NCBI GenBank assembly: GCA_032718565.1
Contig: JAVGVS010000535.1
Span: forward strand, 62,001-126,000
Reading direction: 5' to 3'
Length of the DNA stretch: 64,000 nt
Source of the DNA: Distichodus sexfasciatus
Lineage: Eukaryota > Chordata > Actinopteri > Characiformes > Distichodontidae
In this document: positions 11,064-22,700 of the stretch, piece by piece
Layout: each line of letters starts with the position of its first letter
Position numbering within the stretch: the stretch's first letter is position 1
The notes under the pieces: generated by a model
Databases searched by the model: none
Seen by the model: the letters and a program-made list of their open reading frames with translations, nothing else
What the model was told of the DNA's origin: nothing
Translations under genes and position numbers: made by a program

Positions 11064-12120
11064 ACATTGGGGGCAGGTCAGGTGGCCAGCTTGATGGAGC
11101 ATGTTGGTGGACCCATTTGGAAGAAGGAGTTTGGGGGGTCAGGTTGGGGGCCGGGTTGGTTGAAGAACATTGGGGGCAGGTCAGGCCAGTTTGATGGAGC
11201 AGTTTGGAAGAAGAAGCAGTTTGGAGGGTCAGGCGGGGGAGCAGCTAGTCTAGGTCAGGTTGGTTGAGAACATTGGGGTCAGGTCAGGAGGCCAGTTTGA
11301 TGGAGGAGTTTGGAAGAAGCCATTTGGAGGGTCAGGTTTCTGGTGCAGCTAGTCTGGAGGTCAGGTTTGTTGAGAAGGTGGCAGCTTGGTGGAGCAGGTT
11401 GGTTGGCCATTGCTGGTGCAGGCAGAAGGCAGCTCTGAGAGTCATTTTAGAAGTAAGCAGTTGGTTTGGTATTGGTTAGATTGGCGTGCAGGTTGTTGGG
11501 AGGTCAAGTTGGTCAAGAAGGCTGGGGCTGATTGTGGGACATGTTAATGGGGTTGCTCAGCGGTGTAGCTCAGGAATCACGTTAGTGGGGCAGTGAAGGT
11601 GAGGGTCAAGTTTGGTGTAACATGTTATTAGAATCTGGGTTTGGGTTGCCAGGTTTGAGGGTCATCTGGGGGGGCAGGTTGATGGAGCAGGTTGGTGAAG
11701 TTATTGGAGTAGGTTAGATTGGTGCCAGGATCTAAATTTCTGGGTAGGTTGGGGAGAAAGGTTGCGGGCAGGTCTTTGAGACAGGTTAATTGGGGCAGGT
11801 GTTAGGCAGGCTATAGGAAAATTGGTGGAGCAAGTTGGGGCATTGGTTGGTTGGTCAAGTCAGGTTGTAGGTTGGTAGAGAAAGCTGTGGCAGCAGGTCA
11901 GTGGAGCAGATTGGTGGGCAGTTTGGGGGATGGATAAGGTAAAATTGGGGGGCATTGGTGGGGCAGCACTGAGGACAGCTCAGGAGTCAGGTAGGTGGCG
12001 CAGCTAGGCTGGAGTCAAATTGGTGGCACATATTAATGAAGTAGGTTGGGGTGCAAGTTTTTGGACGAGAATTTGGGAGGTTGGTGGACATGTTTGCGGA
12101 CACAGGGCGAAGGCAGGTCA
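11064..12120 (+). repeat. G-rich minisatellite with ~103-bp higher-order unit
   Basis: Three well-kept units start with AACATTGGGG(G/T)CAGGTCAGG at 11064, 11167 and 11270 (about 103-106 bp apart). Smaller, degenerate GGTCAGGTTGG / GGTTGGTGGAGCAGG words then continue to about 12120. The + strand is strongly G-rich with many GGG runs. The open frames 11006-11479 are repeat translations. Confidence 0.8.
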
Positions 12121-13207
12121 GCTGGAGGCTGATAAACACCATTCTCATGTTTGAGTAAGATGGACATGGCGAGTCCCACACGTGGCTCGGAGTATGGACA
12201 TACGGGTAAAACCTGGCTCCAACATGGCAGAATGGTTTACACCCGCGCGGGGGCAAAAACATGGGAAAGGCAAAAAGGAGGATTAAGGGGCGGGTGGCTG
12301 CGCTCTGAATCGCTCAGCCTGCTCCGCTCATCTCAACATGCTTTGTTTTAGCACAGCCGGACGGAAGCAAGGCTGTTGGCCTTCCAGGCCCACCTTGGAG
12401 TAAAATATATCTGTATCGACCAGGCGCTCAAACAGCGACTCTCCAGAAGGATTTTGGATTTAATAGAGGGAACAGTTGAGAGAGCAATTACAACCACTCT
12501 CGAACAGAAACGTGTGTGTGAGAGTGTGTGTGAGTGTGTGTTTGTAAGACGTATACTGATCTCTGTGGACCAGAAGTTACACAAATACCTTACATTAGCC
12601 AATAAATTATTTTGGTTAGTAAGGTTGAATATAGGATGTAAAATCATGTGCATATAATTTCTCTGTTATATCTTTAGGACTACTGTTCTCGACAGTCATA
12701 CAAAAACAAACGAGTGTGTGTGTGTGTGTTGATGTGTGTATTTGTGTGTTAAATTCCTTGCAGAGCTCCAAGTTTATTTATGTTGCTGGGGTTTGCTGTT
12801 AAAGGCTCGTATAGCCAGCTCTCTGGGTTTTCGAACTCACCTAACCGCCACACAGCAGTCTCACGAAAACAGCGATGTTCAGTTTCCGCGAACATAGCGC
12901 TTCCCGCGCGCTAGAGGCTAAGCCGCGTGACCACTTTACATTCTCTCGGTGCGCAGGCAAACTCGCGGCTGTATTTTCCATTTTGGCAGGGGATGTTGTC
13001 TATGCCTTTCCTGCCTTTGCATGGCGTTTTAAAACCTCTGTGCAAATGCAAACACACAGGAACACACACACACACACACACACACAGACCTCGCGCCAAG
13101 CAAACCCAATCCTTTGTTTTCTCAAACCAATTTGTTCCTTAATATGGCTCTGATGGATGAGTTTTCATTATCATGGCGGGTGACAGATTGAAAGATTTCC
13201 TCTCCGC
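12121..13207. other. unique sequence with GT and CA microsatellites
   Basis: GT-rich tracts lie at 12511-12542 and 12714-12731, and a (CA)n tract at about 13062-13086. Overlapping open frames on both strands (12348-12657) are not supported by splice signals or domains. Confidence 0.5.
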
Positions 13208-16200
13208 TGACTCAGTGCTGTGTGTTGTATTGTGTTAGGTTGTGTGGTGTTTTAGTGTATTGCGTCATGTCTCATTTGTGTTGCGTTTTAGTGTGCTGTG
13301 TTGTGCTGTGGTTTTGCTGTGCTGTGTTGTATTATGTTGTGCTGTGTTATGCTGTTTAATACTCTGAGGTACAGTGCTGTGTTGTGGTTCTGCTGTGTTA
13401 TGCTGTGCTGTGTGGTGTTGTGCTGTGTGGTTGTACTGTGTATTGTATTATATTGTGCTGTATTGTATGTTTCTGTATTGTGTATTGTATTATATTGTGC
13501 TGTATTGTATTATATTGTGCTGTATTATATTATATTGTGCTGTATTGTATTATATTGTGCTGTATTGTATGTTGCTGTATTGTGCTGTATTGTATTATAT
13601 TGTGCTGTATTGTATTATATTGTGCTGTATTATATTATATTGTGCTGTATTGTATTATATTGTGCTGTATTGTATGTTGCTGTATTGTGCTGTATTGTAT
13701 TATATTGTGCTGTATTGTATTGTGTTGTGCTGTATTATATTATATTGTGCTGTATTATATTATATTATTATGTATTGTATGTTGCTGTATTGTGTATTAT
13801 ATTATATTGTGCTGTATTGTATTATATTGTGCTGTTGTATTATATTGTGCTGTATTATATTATATTGTGCTGTATTGTGATATATTGTGCTGTATTGTAT
13901 GTTGCTGTATTGTGCTTGTATTAACCTGTGTGTATTGTATTGTGTTGTGCTGTATTATATTATATTGGCTGCTGTATTATATTATATTGTGCTGTGTATG
14001 TTTACTGTATTATTGCTGTATTTTATTATATTGTGCTGTATTGTATTGTGTTGTGCTGTATTATGCAATTATATTGTGCTATATTGTATTATATTAATGC
14101 TGTATTGTATTATATTGTGCTGTGTGTATGTTGCTGTATTGTGCTGTATTGTATTTATATTGTATGCTGTATTGTATTATATTGTGCTGTATTGTATGTT
14201 GCTGTATTGTGCTGTATTGTATTATATTGTGCTGTATTGTATTATATTGTGCTGTATTGTATGTTTCTGTGTTGTGCTGTATTGTATGTTGCTGTATTGT
14301 GCTGTATTGTATTGTGCTGTATTGTGTTTTGTTGTGCTGTATTGTATTGTATTGTGTTGTGCTGTATTGTGTTTTGTTGTGCTGTATTGTGTTTTGTTGT
14401 GCCGTATTGTATGTTGATGTATTGTACTTTGTATTATGTGTGTATTTATGCTGTATTGTGTTTGTTGTGCTGTATTGTATTGTGTGTTGTGCTGTATGTG
14501 TGTTGTGTGTGCTGTATTGTATGTTGCTGTATTGTGCTGTATTGTATGTTGCTGTATTGTGCTGTATTGTATTGTATTGTGTTGTGCTGTATTGTATTGT
14601 ATTGTGCTGTATTGTGTTGTGCTGTATTGTATGTTGCTGTATTGTGCTGTATTGTGTTGTGCTGTGTTGTATGTTGCTGTAGTGTGTTGTATTGTGCTGT
14701 AGTGTGTTGTGTTGTATGTATGGCTGCTGTGTGTGCTGTGTGTGTTGTATTGTGCTGTATTGTATGTTGCTGTATTGTGTTGTATTGTGCCGTATTGTAT
14801 TGTGTTGTGCTGTAGTGTGTTGTGCTGTATTGTATGTTGCTGTATTGTGCTGTATTGTGTTTTGTTGTGCTGTATTGTATTGTGTTGTGTTGTGCTGTAT
14901 TGTGTTGTGCTGTATTGTGCTGTATTGTATTGTATTGTGTTGTGCTGTATTGTGCTGTATTGTATTGTATTGTGTTGTGCTGTATTGTATTGTGCTGTAT
15001 TGTGTTGTGCTATGTGTGTATTGTGTGTTGTGCTGTGTTGTGTTGTATTGTGCTGTATTGTGTTGTGCTGTATTGTATATTGCTGTATTGTGTTGTATTG
15101 TGTTGTGTTGTATTGTGTTGTGCTGTATTGTATGTTGCTGTATTGTGCTGTATTGTGTTGTGTTGTATTGTATGTTGCTGTATTGTGCTGTATTGTGTTG
15201 TAGTGTGCTGTATTGTATGTTGCTGTATTGTGTTGTATTGTGCTGTATTGTGTTGTATTGTGCTGTATTGTGTTGTGCTGTATTGTGTTGTATTGTGCTG
15301 TATTGTGCTGTATTGTGTTGTGCTGTATTGTGTTGTATTGTGCTGTATTGTATGTTGCTGTATTGTATTGTATTGTATTGTGCTGTATTGTGTTGTATTG
15401 TGTTGTATTGTGCTGTATTGTGTTGTGCTGTATTGTGTTGTATTGTGCTGTATTGTATTGCTGCATTGTATGTTGCTGTATTGTATTGTATTGTATTGTA
15501 TTGTGTTGTATTTGTATTGTATTTATGCTGTATTGTATGTTGCTGTATTATGCTGTATTGTATTGTAGTGTGCTGTATTGTGTTGTGCTGTATTGTGTTG
15601 TGCTGTATTGTGTTGTGCTGTATTTTGCTGTATTGTGTTGTATTGTGCTGTATTGTGTTGTATTGTGCTGTGTTGTATTGTGCTGTGTGTATATTTGCTG
15701 TGTGTGCTGTATTCTATTGTATTGTGCTGTATTGTATTATATTGTGCTGTATTGTGTTGTATTGTGCTGTGTTGTATGTTGCTGTATTGTATTGTATTGT
15801 ATTGTATTGTGTTGTATTGTATTGTGTTGTATTGTGTTGTGCTGTATTGTATGTTTCTGTGTGTGCTGTGTAGGTATTTTGCTATATTATTGTGTTGTGC
15901 TGTATTGTGTTGTGCTGTATTTGCTGTATTATATTATATTTATTGCTGTATTGTGTTGTATTGTGCTGTATGTTGTATTGTGCTGTATTGCTTATGTTGC
16001 TGTATTGTGCTGTATTGTATTATATTGTGCTGTATTGTGTTGTATTGTGCTGTGTTGTATTGTGCTGTATTGTATGTTGCTGTATTGTATTGTGCTGTAT
16101 TGTGTTGTGCTGTATTGTATTGTGCTGTGTTGTGTTGTGTTGTGCTGTATTGTATGTTGCTGTATTGTATGTTGCTGTATTGTGCTGTATTGTATTATAT

Positions 16201-16620
16201 TGTGCTGTATTGTGTTGTATTGTGCTGTGTTGTATGCTGTATTGTATATTTGCTGTATTGTGCTGTATTCTATTGTATTGTGCTGTATTGTATTATATTG
16301 TGCTGTATTGTGTTGTATTGTGCTGTGTTGTATTGTGCTGTATTGTATGTTGCTGTATTGTGCTGTATTCTATTGTATTGTGCTGTATTGTATTATATTG
16401 TGCTGTATTGTGTTGTATTGTGCTGTATTGTATGTTGCTGTATTGTGCTGTATTCTATTGTATTGTGCTGTATTGTATTATATTGTGCTGTGTGTGTTGT
16501 GTGTATGTTGCTGCCAATGGCTGTATTGTTTTTCTGCTGCAATGTGTTGTTTTGTTTTTGACTATATTGTGTTGTTTTAGTGTATTGTGTGATGCTGTGT
16601 GATGCTGTGTGGTGCTCGTC
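13208..16620 (+). repeat. 3.4-kb pentamer-phase array (TATTG/TGCTG/TGTTG)
   Basis: Almost the whole stretch can be read in 5-base words: TGCTG, TATTG, TGTTG, TATTA, TATGT. The words are grouped into variable higher-order units such as TATTATATTGTGCTGTATTG. The part up to about 14240 is rich in TATTA; the part after it is rich in TGTTG. Occasional indels change the phase. Because 5 and 3 share no factor, stop codons are rare, giving overlapping open frames of 100-455 codons on + (LYCIV/LYCAV periodic) and 414 codons on - (QHNTI periodic). These are artefacts of the repeat, not genes. Confidence 0.95.
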
Positions 16621-16633
16621 CCACCCTCATAGC

Positions 16634-16666
<33 letters not shown>

Positions 16667-16694
16667 CTCATGCCTCTCTCTTTCTCTCCCTCAG

Positions 16695-16786
16695 TCTCTC
16701 TGTCCGTCCCACTAGAACAGCTCAGAGCTCACGGCCTGCAGCGCTCCGCAGGCTCTCGCATCAAAGACAAGATGCAACAAGTACAG
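16695..16786 (+). CDS. candidate coding exon, gene unknown
   Basis: A long CT-rich tract (16633-16690) ends in CCCTCAG (AG at 16693-16694), and a good donor CAG|GTGGGT follows at 16787. The phase-0-ending frame is open and reads LEQLRAHGLQRSAGSRIKDK and then MQQVQ up to the donor. An alternative acceptor, AGAACAG at 16720, would give a 66-bp, 22-codon exon in the same frame. The composition is less biased than the flanking repeats, and the peptide is not repeat-derived. I do not recognise the protein. A second frame is also open, so coding status is uncertain. It could also be a chance splice-like pair created by the CT and CA microsatellites on either side. Confidence 0.35.
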
Positions 16787-17409
16787 GTGGGTGGCACACA
16801 CACACACACACACACACATCTACATTGCATCTGAGTCCCCTTATCTACAATTTTATGTGGAATAAAATGAATACACACATGAATGCAAACTCTAAACACA
16901 CACACACACTCACTACACTAAATGCAGGCTCACACATGTACACTACTTTTGACTCCCTTTAGCCTGAGACAGCAAATTGCATGCAGATAAAGATGCAGAT
17001 ACACACACACATACACACACACACACATATCCAAAGCTGCGATGTCCCCAGGGTCCCCATGGTAATCTCACAGTGCATGGAAGCGATGATGAGGAAGGAG
17101 ATCCCCCTCTTCCTCCTCCTCTTCCTCCTCCTCATCCCTCGCTCCTTTGAGCTAGTTTGATTCCGCTTCTCTCCAGCATCAGTGGGAGGAAGATGTCCTT
17201 TTATTACTGACACACATGTCTTACAGCTTCCACATGAATTCTGAAGTGTGTGTGTGTGCGCATATTTAGATCTCATATACACCGTGTTATCTCACTTTGG
17301 CATAAAACATGCATGTACACTTTTTGTATTTATATAAAAATTGTTAATTTGCTTATCATTACATTTTTACGTATGCAAAACAAAGTCTAAGTATGGTTAT
17401 AACAATAAC
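16787..17409. other. CA-rich interval between the pentamer arrays
   Basis: (CA)n tracts lie at 16794-16818, about 16899-16911 and 17001-17028, with a GA/CT purine-pyrimidine tract near 17096-17140. No gene is seen beyond the candidate exon just upstream. Confidence 0.6.
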
Positions 17410-17895
17410 ATAAACACGTGGTGTTCTGTGTTGTGTAGTGTGGTGATGTGTGCTGCTGTTTTTTCTGTAAAATTGAGTTTATACTGTGCTGTGTTGTGTA
17501 CAGTTCCGTTGTGTTGTGTTGTATGGTGCAGTGCTATATTGTGTGTTTCTGTGTTGTGTTGTAATGTGTGATGCTGTGTTTGTGCTGTGTTGTCTGGTGC
17601 TATGTTGTGTGATGTGTTGTGTTGTGTTATACTGTGTTGTGTAATGCTGTGCTGTGCTGTGCTGTGTTGTGTGGGGCTGTGGCCTATGCTTTTGGGGTAG
17701 TGTGTGTGTGCTGCAGTATCGTGTGTCTCTTGTGTTGAGTTGTGCGGCGTGTTGTATTGCGCTTTCACTGTGCCTTGCTGTGTTGCACTGTGTGGAGTTG
17801 CGTTCTGTTGTGTTGCGTTGAGTGGTGGGCTGTGTTGTACTGTGTTTTTCCGGTGCCTTGAGTGTTGCGTCGTGTTGTGTTGCACTGTGCACCGT
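17410..17895 (+). repeat. degenerate TGTTG/TGCTG-rich array
   Basis: Words such as GTGCTGTGTTGTG and GTTGTGTTG dominate, similar in style to the 13.2-16.6 kb array but more mutated and with weaker pentamer phase. Long open frames on - (17397-17921, 174 codons) and + are repeat translations. Confidence 0.8.
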
Positions 17896-18663
17896 CCAAT
17901 TCTGACATTTCTAAAGCACATCTGCTAAAATAATAATAATTGTTGTTGTTCTTGTTATAGCACAGTGTGTGTGTGTGTGTGTGTGTATTTCGTTCTAAAG
18001 GCCGCGTTGCCTCATTCTGAAATCAAACAGTTTATTTTTACATATTTATACAATTTTTCCTGTACTCGTCATTTTGTAAATGATATTATTTAAATCAAGT
18101 TAACACTGAGATTGAGGTTAGAGTTATATTTACCCTACATAGTCAGTAATACATGAGGTGTGTGTGTTTAAATCAGGCTACAATTTATCTATCTTGTGCA
18201 CGTGGGTGTGTTGTAGAAATTGGGCCACAGTGCTGATTGTTCTGCTGGTGTACATGAATAATGGCAGCCGCCGCTGAACGAGGTTGAGAGCGACAGTAAA
18301 TCTGGTACACGCCTGACCGACTCTAAACTGCTGCTCCTTTACCTTCATTTTCTTATTAAATCACACGGGAAGTGGCACGAAAAATAACTAAAATAATAAA
18401 ATGCGATTCAGACTGCGACAAACCTGGTGTTTAGACATGCATAGGATTTGACATTTAAAAGCAGGGTTTGGGGAAGCAGACAGGTGGAGGTTTGGCAGGA
18501 AGCTTTGGCACTATTATAGTCACACACACACACACACACGGACACACACTTAAGTGTATAAAATTCTGACTGCCATTACGATGCAGAACTTACATGGAAG
18601 ATAAAAAAAAAAATTAAATATCAAATTTGATGTTGAATGTAACAGGAAATTGATTATTACGTC
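17896..18663. other. unique sequence with GT and CA tracts
   Basis: A (GT)n tract lies at 17965-17986 and a (CA)n tract at about 18522-18538. The remainder is unique; no gene is seen. Confidence 0.55.
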
Positions 18664-18830
18664 GTGGCCAGACACACCACACCTGGCCCGAAATGTGAAC
18701 TCTGCGTTCAGCCCTCCATGAAGCAGCACTGGGCCTTCAGCATGGGACAGCACCTTGCTCATGAGTACCTCAGTGGTACCTTTACCGGTCCGGGACTCGA
18801 ACCTGCGACCTATCGATCACTGGAGAATTC
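18664..18830 (-). mobile_element. SINE family A copy, reversed
   Basis: On + it reads GCACCTTGCTCATGAGTACC, then CAGTGGTACCTTTACCGG and GGACTCGAACCTGCGACC, the reverse complement of the family A body and B box. The 3' part (AAATGTGAACTCTGCG) is present. The extreme head is truncated. Confidence 0.8.
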
Positions 18831-18844
18831 TTATTTTGATGAAC

Positions 18845-19365
18845 ATTTTCATTTGGGAATTCTTCATTTTTCTTCCCTCTCTCCTTCTCTTATTCTCTTT
18901 CTTCTCTCTCTCTCACCCACATCTATCTTTTTTTCTCTTTCTCTTCTCCTCTTGTTCTCTTCTATTCTCTCACGTTCTCTCTTCTCTTTTCCGTCTCTCT
19001 GTTTTTCATACTGTCTGTTCCTTTCCTCCTCCTCCTCCTACATCCTCTCTCCTCCCACTGAAAACCCCACATCTCTTTTTCCTTTTCTCTCTCTCTCTGT
19101 CTTTTTTCTCTCTGTCCTTCTCTTATTCTCTTCCTTCCTTCCTTCCTTCCCTCTCTCTGTCTCTGTCTCTGTCCCTCTCTCTCAATCTCTTCTCTCTCTC
19201 TACTGTCTCATCCACATCTCTTTTTCTGCTTTTCTCTCTGTTTCTCACTCTCCTTCACACCCACATCTGTCCTTTCTCCCTCTCTCCATCTCTTTCTCTC
19301 TCCTCACTATTGTCTATCTCTTCTGTTTTCTCCCCGCTCTGTTCCTTTCCTCTATCCCTCTTCCC

Positions 19366-19397
<32 letters not shown>

Positions 19398-19640
19398 GTC
19401 ACACCCACACCCTTTCTTCCCTTTTCTCTCTCTCTCTGTCTTTTCTCACCCCCCTCTCTCCTTCTCATATTCTTTCTCTTAACTATTTTTCTCTCTTCCT
19501 CCATCCTTTTCTTGTTCTCTCCTCTCTCTCTGTCCATCCTATCCTCTGTTCTTCCGTTTTCTCCCTTCTCTCTGTTCCTTTCCTCCTCTCACTCTCTCTT
19601 TTACGCACCCACATCTCTTTCTCTCCTTCTGTCTCTCATA
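18845..19640 (+). repeat. polypyrimidine (CT-rich) array, ~0.8 kb
   Basis: Nearly pure C/T on + with a recurrent CCCACATCTCTTT word near 18916, 19066, 19211, 19260, 19403 and 19606. It therefore shows diffuse 50-200 bp spacing on top of (CT)n. Open frames (18664-19482, 18755-19651) are serine/leucine/phenylalanine repeats from CT sequence. Long mirror polypyrimidine DNA can form triplex (H-DNA). Confidence 0.9.
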
Positions 19641-20180
19641 ATCCCCAGTAACACGTCAGTCTTTCCATCTCATTCATGGCCCTGAAAGGCACGTGGTTCC
19701 GACTCGGTGTGCATTTTGCTAATTTGACACTCCACCTCCAGACACTAATTACAATCATCTCTCTCGTTAAGGCTTCGAGCGACGGCTCGCGTCGTGAGGT
19801 CCCAGAACAGGCGGTGCTGGTGTTGGGTCTCTGTCTCCCTCAAGGCCTCGGCGTGTGGTGCAGCCTTGATTCCTCCTGCATTTTCACGAAGGGTTTTGAT
19901 AGGGATAATACAGGGTTAATTATTTATTAAGTGGCGTTTGTGTGTTTGTGTGTGTGTGTGCTTGTGTGTGTGTGTGTGTGTGTTTGCAGGGACAAAAGCG
20001 TGCCTCGGTGCACCCTCTCATCATGATGATTAGCGATGAAGATTGCTTTAATTAAAGCAAGGCTGAGTCTCGCAGGAGCTTTCATTAGCCGACTGTCTGC
20101 CATCCCTCTGTCTGTCTGGAAAAAAGAGCAGAGGAAGGGGAAGAAGGCAAAATAAAGAGGCTGCAATGTCTGTAACCTAG
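19641..20180. promoter_or_regulatory. unique island, candidate conserved non-coding DNA
   Basis: Non-repetitive, mixed-composition DNA with homeodomain-type TAATTA/ATTA words, flanking a (GT)n tract at 19935-19982. Its texture (no TE signatures, balanced GC, dense ATTA words) is like vertebrate conserved non-coding elements, but conservation cannot be seen from one sequence. Confidence 0.25.
20043..20060. promoter_or_regulatory. 18-bp perfect palindrome around TTAATTAA
   Basis: TTGCTTTAATTAAAGCAA is its own reverse complement. The centre holds two overlapping ATTA/TAAT homeodomain cores facing each other. It lies in the unique island, not in a repeat. Confidence 0.45.
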
Positions 20181-21000
20181 ACCTCGTGCTCTTACTTGGG
20201 AAAACAACACAAACACAGATTTTGAGTGTTTTTCCTGATTTGATGCTGATCAGTAATAGTAATAAATAATTTTTAAAAAATCAAATGCCACTTAAAAGTT
20301 TAGTTTGATCTACATGTTTATACATTAGTACAAATATTGAGGAGCATGTTTTTAAAAATTGATAGGATTTATTATAAATATGTCACTTTTACTTGGAAAT
20401 TTGACTAAAATGTGCTTTACACTATTAATTGTTTAAATAAAACATTTCTAATTATATACGAATAATAATAAATTCTAATGTTTTCTATAATCATTTCGAA
20501 AAAATTAAGTGATATAATATATCATTTAAATAAATATGTAATATAAATATATTTCTAAGAATAATGTGATGTAAATATATTATTTCTAAAATAAAGTGAT
20601 ATAAATATATTAATTACATTTTAAATTAGTTATCAATATATAATCAAAATGAAATGTAATTCATTCAGTTTCTTTATGAAATGTTTCATTTTAATGGTAA
20701 TTTCATTTTAATGTTAATATTCTTGATTTAATCATTATTCTTTATATATATGTTAATATTTCCTAATTAAAATAAATATGTAGAAATCAGGCACTAAAAG
20801 GTAATGTTTTAATAAATTTAAATATACAATTATAATATAAATATCCTGTAGAATATAATTTGAAAATGTTAATTAAATTACTCTAATGTATTTTATGCTG
20901 ATTTAATGATTAATTACTGTAATCAATGACTATACTTTAATTCTTTATTTCTATAAATTATTTTATATGTTGTTAATGTATTATAATTTATTGTCTGTAT
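20181..21000. other. very AT-rich block
   Basis: Dominated by AAATAAATAT/ATATATTT words with loosely repeated pieces such as GTGATATAAATATAT. No stable period, terminal repeat or gene is seen. Confidence 0.6.
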
Positions 21001-21414
21001 CCAACTACTGCCATTTCAGAATCATAATTGTCATTTTATGACAAATTTCACACAAAACCTATGATTTGGCTGAATCTAAAAAAGAGCAGTCAGGACCCGC
21101 ACCGGGTTTTCTCCCAGCTTTCCGGTAACACGTGTCTCCTACAAACCCGACACCATCTCACACTTGTTGCCATCAGCCGAGTTTTTGTTCTCCTGTCGGT
21201 TCCATTTATCGTGTACTTTATTTGGTCCCCAAAGCGGATCACGATCTACCTGATGCAGCAGACTAAAGCGCTGGTTAAAGGTCCTCGGTTCTGGGCCGTT
21301 GTGCGTTCACCGACTGAAAATTAATAATTGACGCGGCTTTATCTGCTACATCAAAGTGACTGGGAAATGAGCAATCTTGGACATGGTAGTCATTCTGCCT
21401 TTCATCTGGCTTTC
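21001..21414. other. unique sequence
   Basis: Balanced-composition DNA containing TTAATAATTGACG-type homeodomain words near 21322. Two open frames start here, but they run into the CT array or end by 21324, and neither shows a domain. Confidence 0.4.
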
Positions 21415-21637
21415 AACTCCTCCCTCTCTTTCATCTCTCTCTCTCTCTCTCTCTCTCTACTACCTTCTTCCCATCTCTCTCTCTCTCACGTCTTTCCTCT
21501 CTTTCTCTGTATTTTTCTCCCTCTTCTCTTCACTCTCTTTCTTTCCTTTTCTTGTTCTCTCCTGTTCTCTCTATCTCTTTCTTTCTCCTCACTTGCGTCT
21601 ATCTCTGGTTTTCTCTCACTCTTATGCTCTTTTCCTC

Positions 21638-21675
<38 letters not shown>

Positions 21676-22139
21676 CCCCGTCTTTCTCCCCTTTTCTCTC
21701 TTTTTCCCCTGTATCTCTTCTCATCTCTTTCTCCTCTCTCACTCCCGCTCTGTCTCTCTCTCTCTCTACGTCTTCCCTCTCTTTCTCTGTATTTTTCTCC
21801 CACTTGTCTTCTCTTCACTCTCTTTCTTTCCTTTTCTTGTTCTCTTCTCTTCTCTCTATCTCATTCTTTCTCCTCACTTGCGTCTATCTCTGGTTCTCTC
21901 TCTCTCTTACGCTCTTTTCCTCTGCCATCTCTCTCTCTCTCTCTCTCTCTCTACTACCTTACTTCTATCTCTTCATCTCCTCTCTCTCCGTCTTTCCTCT
22001 CTTTCTCTGTATTTTTCTCCCACTTCTCTTCACTCTCTTTCTTTCCTTTTCTTGTTATCTTCTCTTCTCTCTATCTCATTCTTTCTCCTCACTTGCGTCT
22101 ATCTCTGGTTCTCTCTCTCTCTCTTATGCTCTTTTCCTC

Positions 22140-22187
<48 letters not shown>

Positions 22188-22700
22188 CCTACCCCGTCTT
22201 TCTCCTCTTTTTCTCTGTCTTTCCTGTATCTCTTCTCATCTCTTTTCTCACCATCTCCCCTGCTTTCTTTCTCTCCTACTTCCTGCTCTCTTTACTACCT
22301 TCCTTCTACATCTCCTATCTCTATCTCTTTCTCTCTCCTCACTTGTGTCTATCTCTGGTTTTTGCCTCCCAACTCTCTGCTCTGTCTCCCCCCTCTCTCT
22401 CCTGCTCTCACCTCCCTTCTTTCTTTCTCTTTCTCTCTCATACCCACATCTTTCTCTCTTTATCTTTCTATTTCTCTCTAACACATCTACATCTCTTTCT
22501 CCCCTTTTTCTCCTCTTCTTCCGTGATTTTCCTCCCTCTTCTCTCTTTTCTTGTTCACTTCTCTCTGTCTCTTTCTCTCTCCTCACCCCTGTTTATCTCT
22601 CTCCTGTTCATTTCATCCTCTCTCTCTTCTCTCTCTCTCTCTCTCTGTTGATCTCATTTTTTCCTTCTTCCCTCCTCCTCTTTCTCTCTCTGTCTCTGGG
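21415..22700 (+). repeat. polypyrimidine array with 220-280-bp higher-order repeats
   Basis: Nearly pure C/T on +. A higher-order unit recurs with TCTTTCCTCTCTTTCTCTGT near 21490, 21769 and 21989. Each is followed by CTCACTTGCGTCTATCTCTG and then CTTTTCCTCTGCCATCTCTC and a (CT)n run. Later units are more degenerate. The 495- and 424-codon open frames on + are artefacts of CT sequence. Confidence 0.9.

Noticed and set aside
13298..16602. Overlapping open frames of 168-455 codons on + and 414 codons on -
   Set aside because: They are translations of the pentamer array, with 5-residue periodic cysteine/leucine/tyrosine or asparagine/glutamine patterns. Absence of stops follows from the word set.
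17397..17921. 174-codon threonine/histidine/glutamine-rich minus frame
   Set aside because: Reverse translation of the TGTTG-rich repeat.
18664..19651. 272- and 298-codon serine/leucine/phenylalanine-rich frames
   Set aside because: Polypyrimidine DNA gives only S, L, F and P codons and no stops. There is no independent gene signal.
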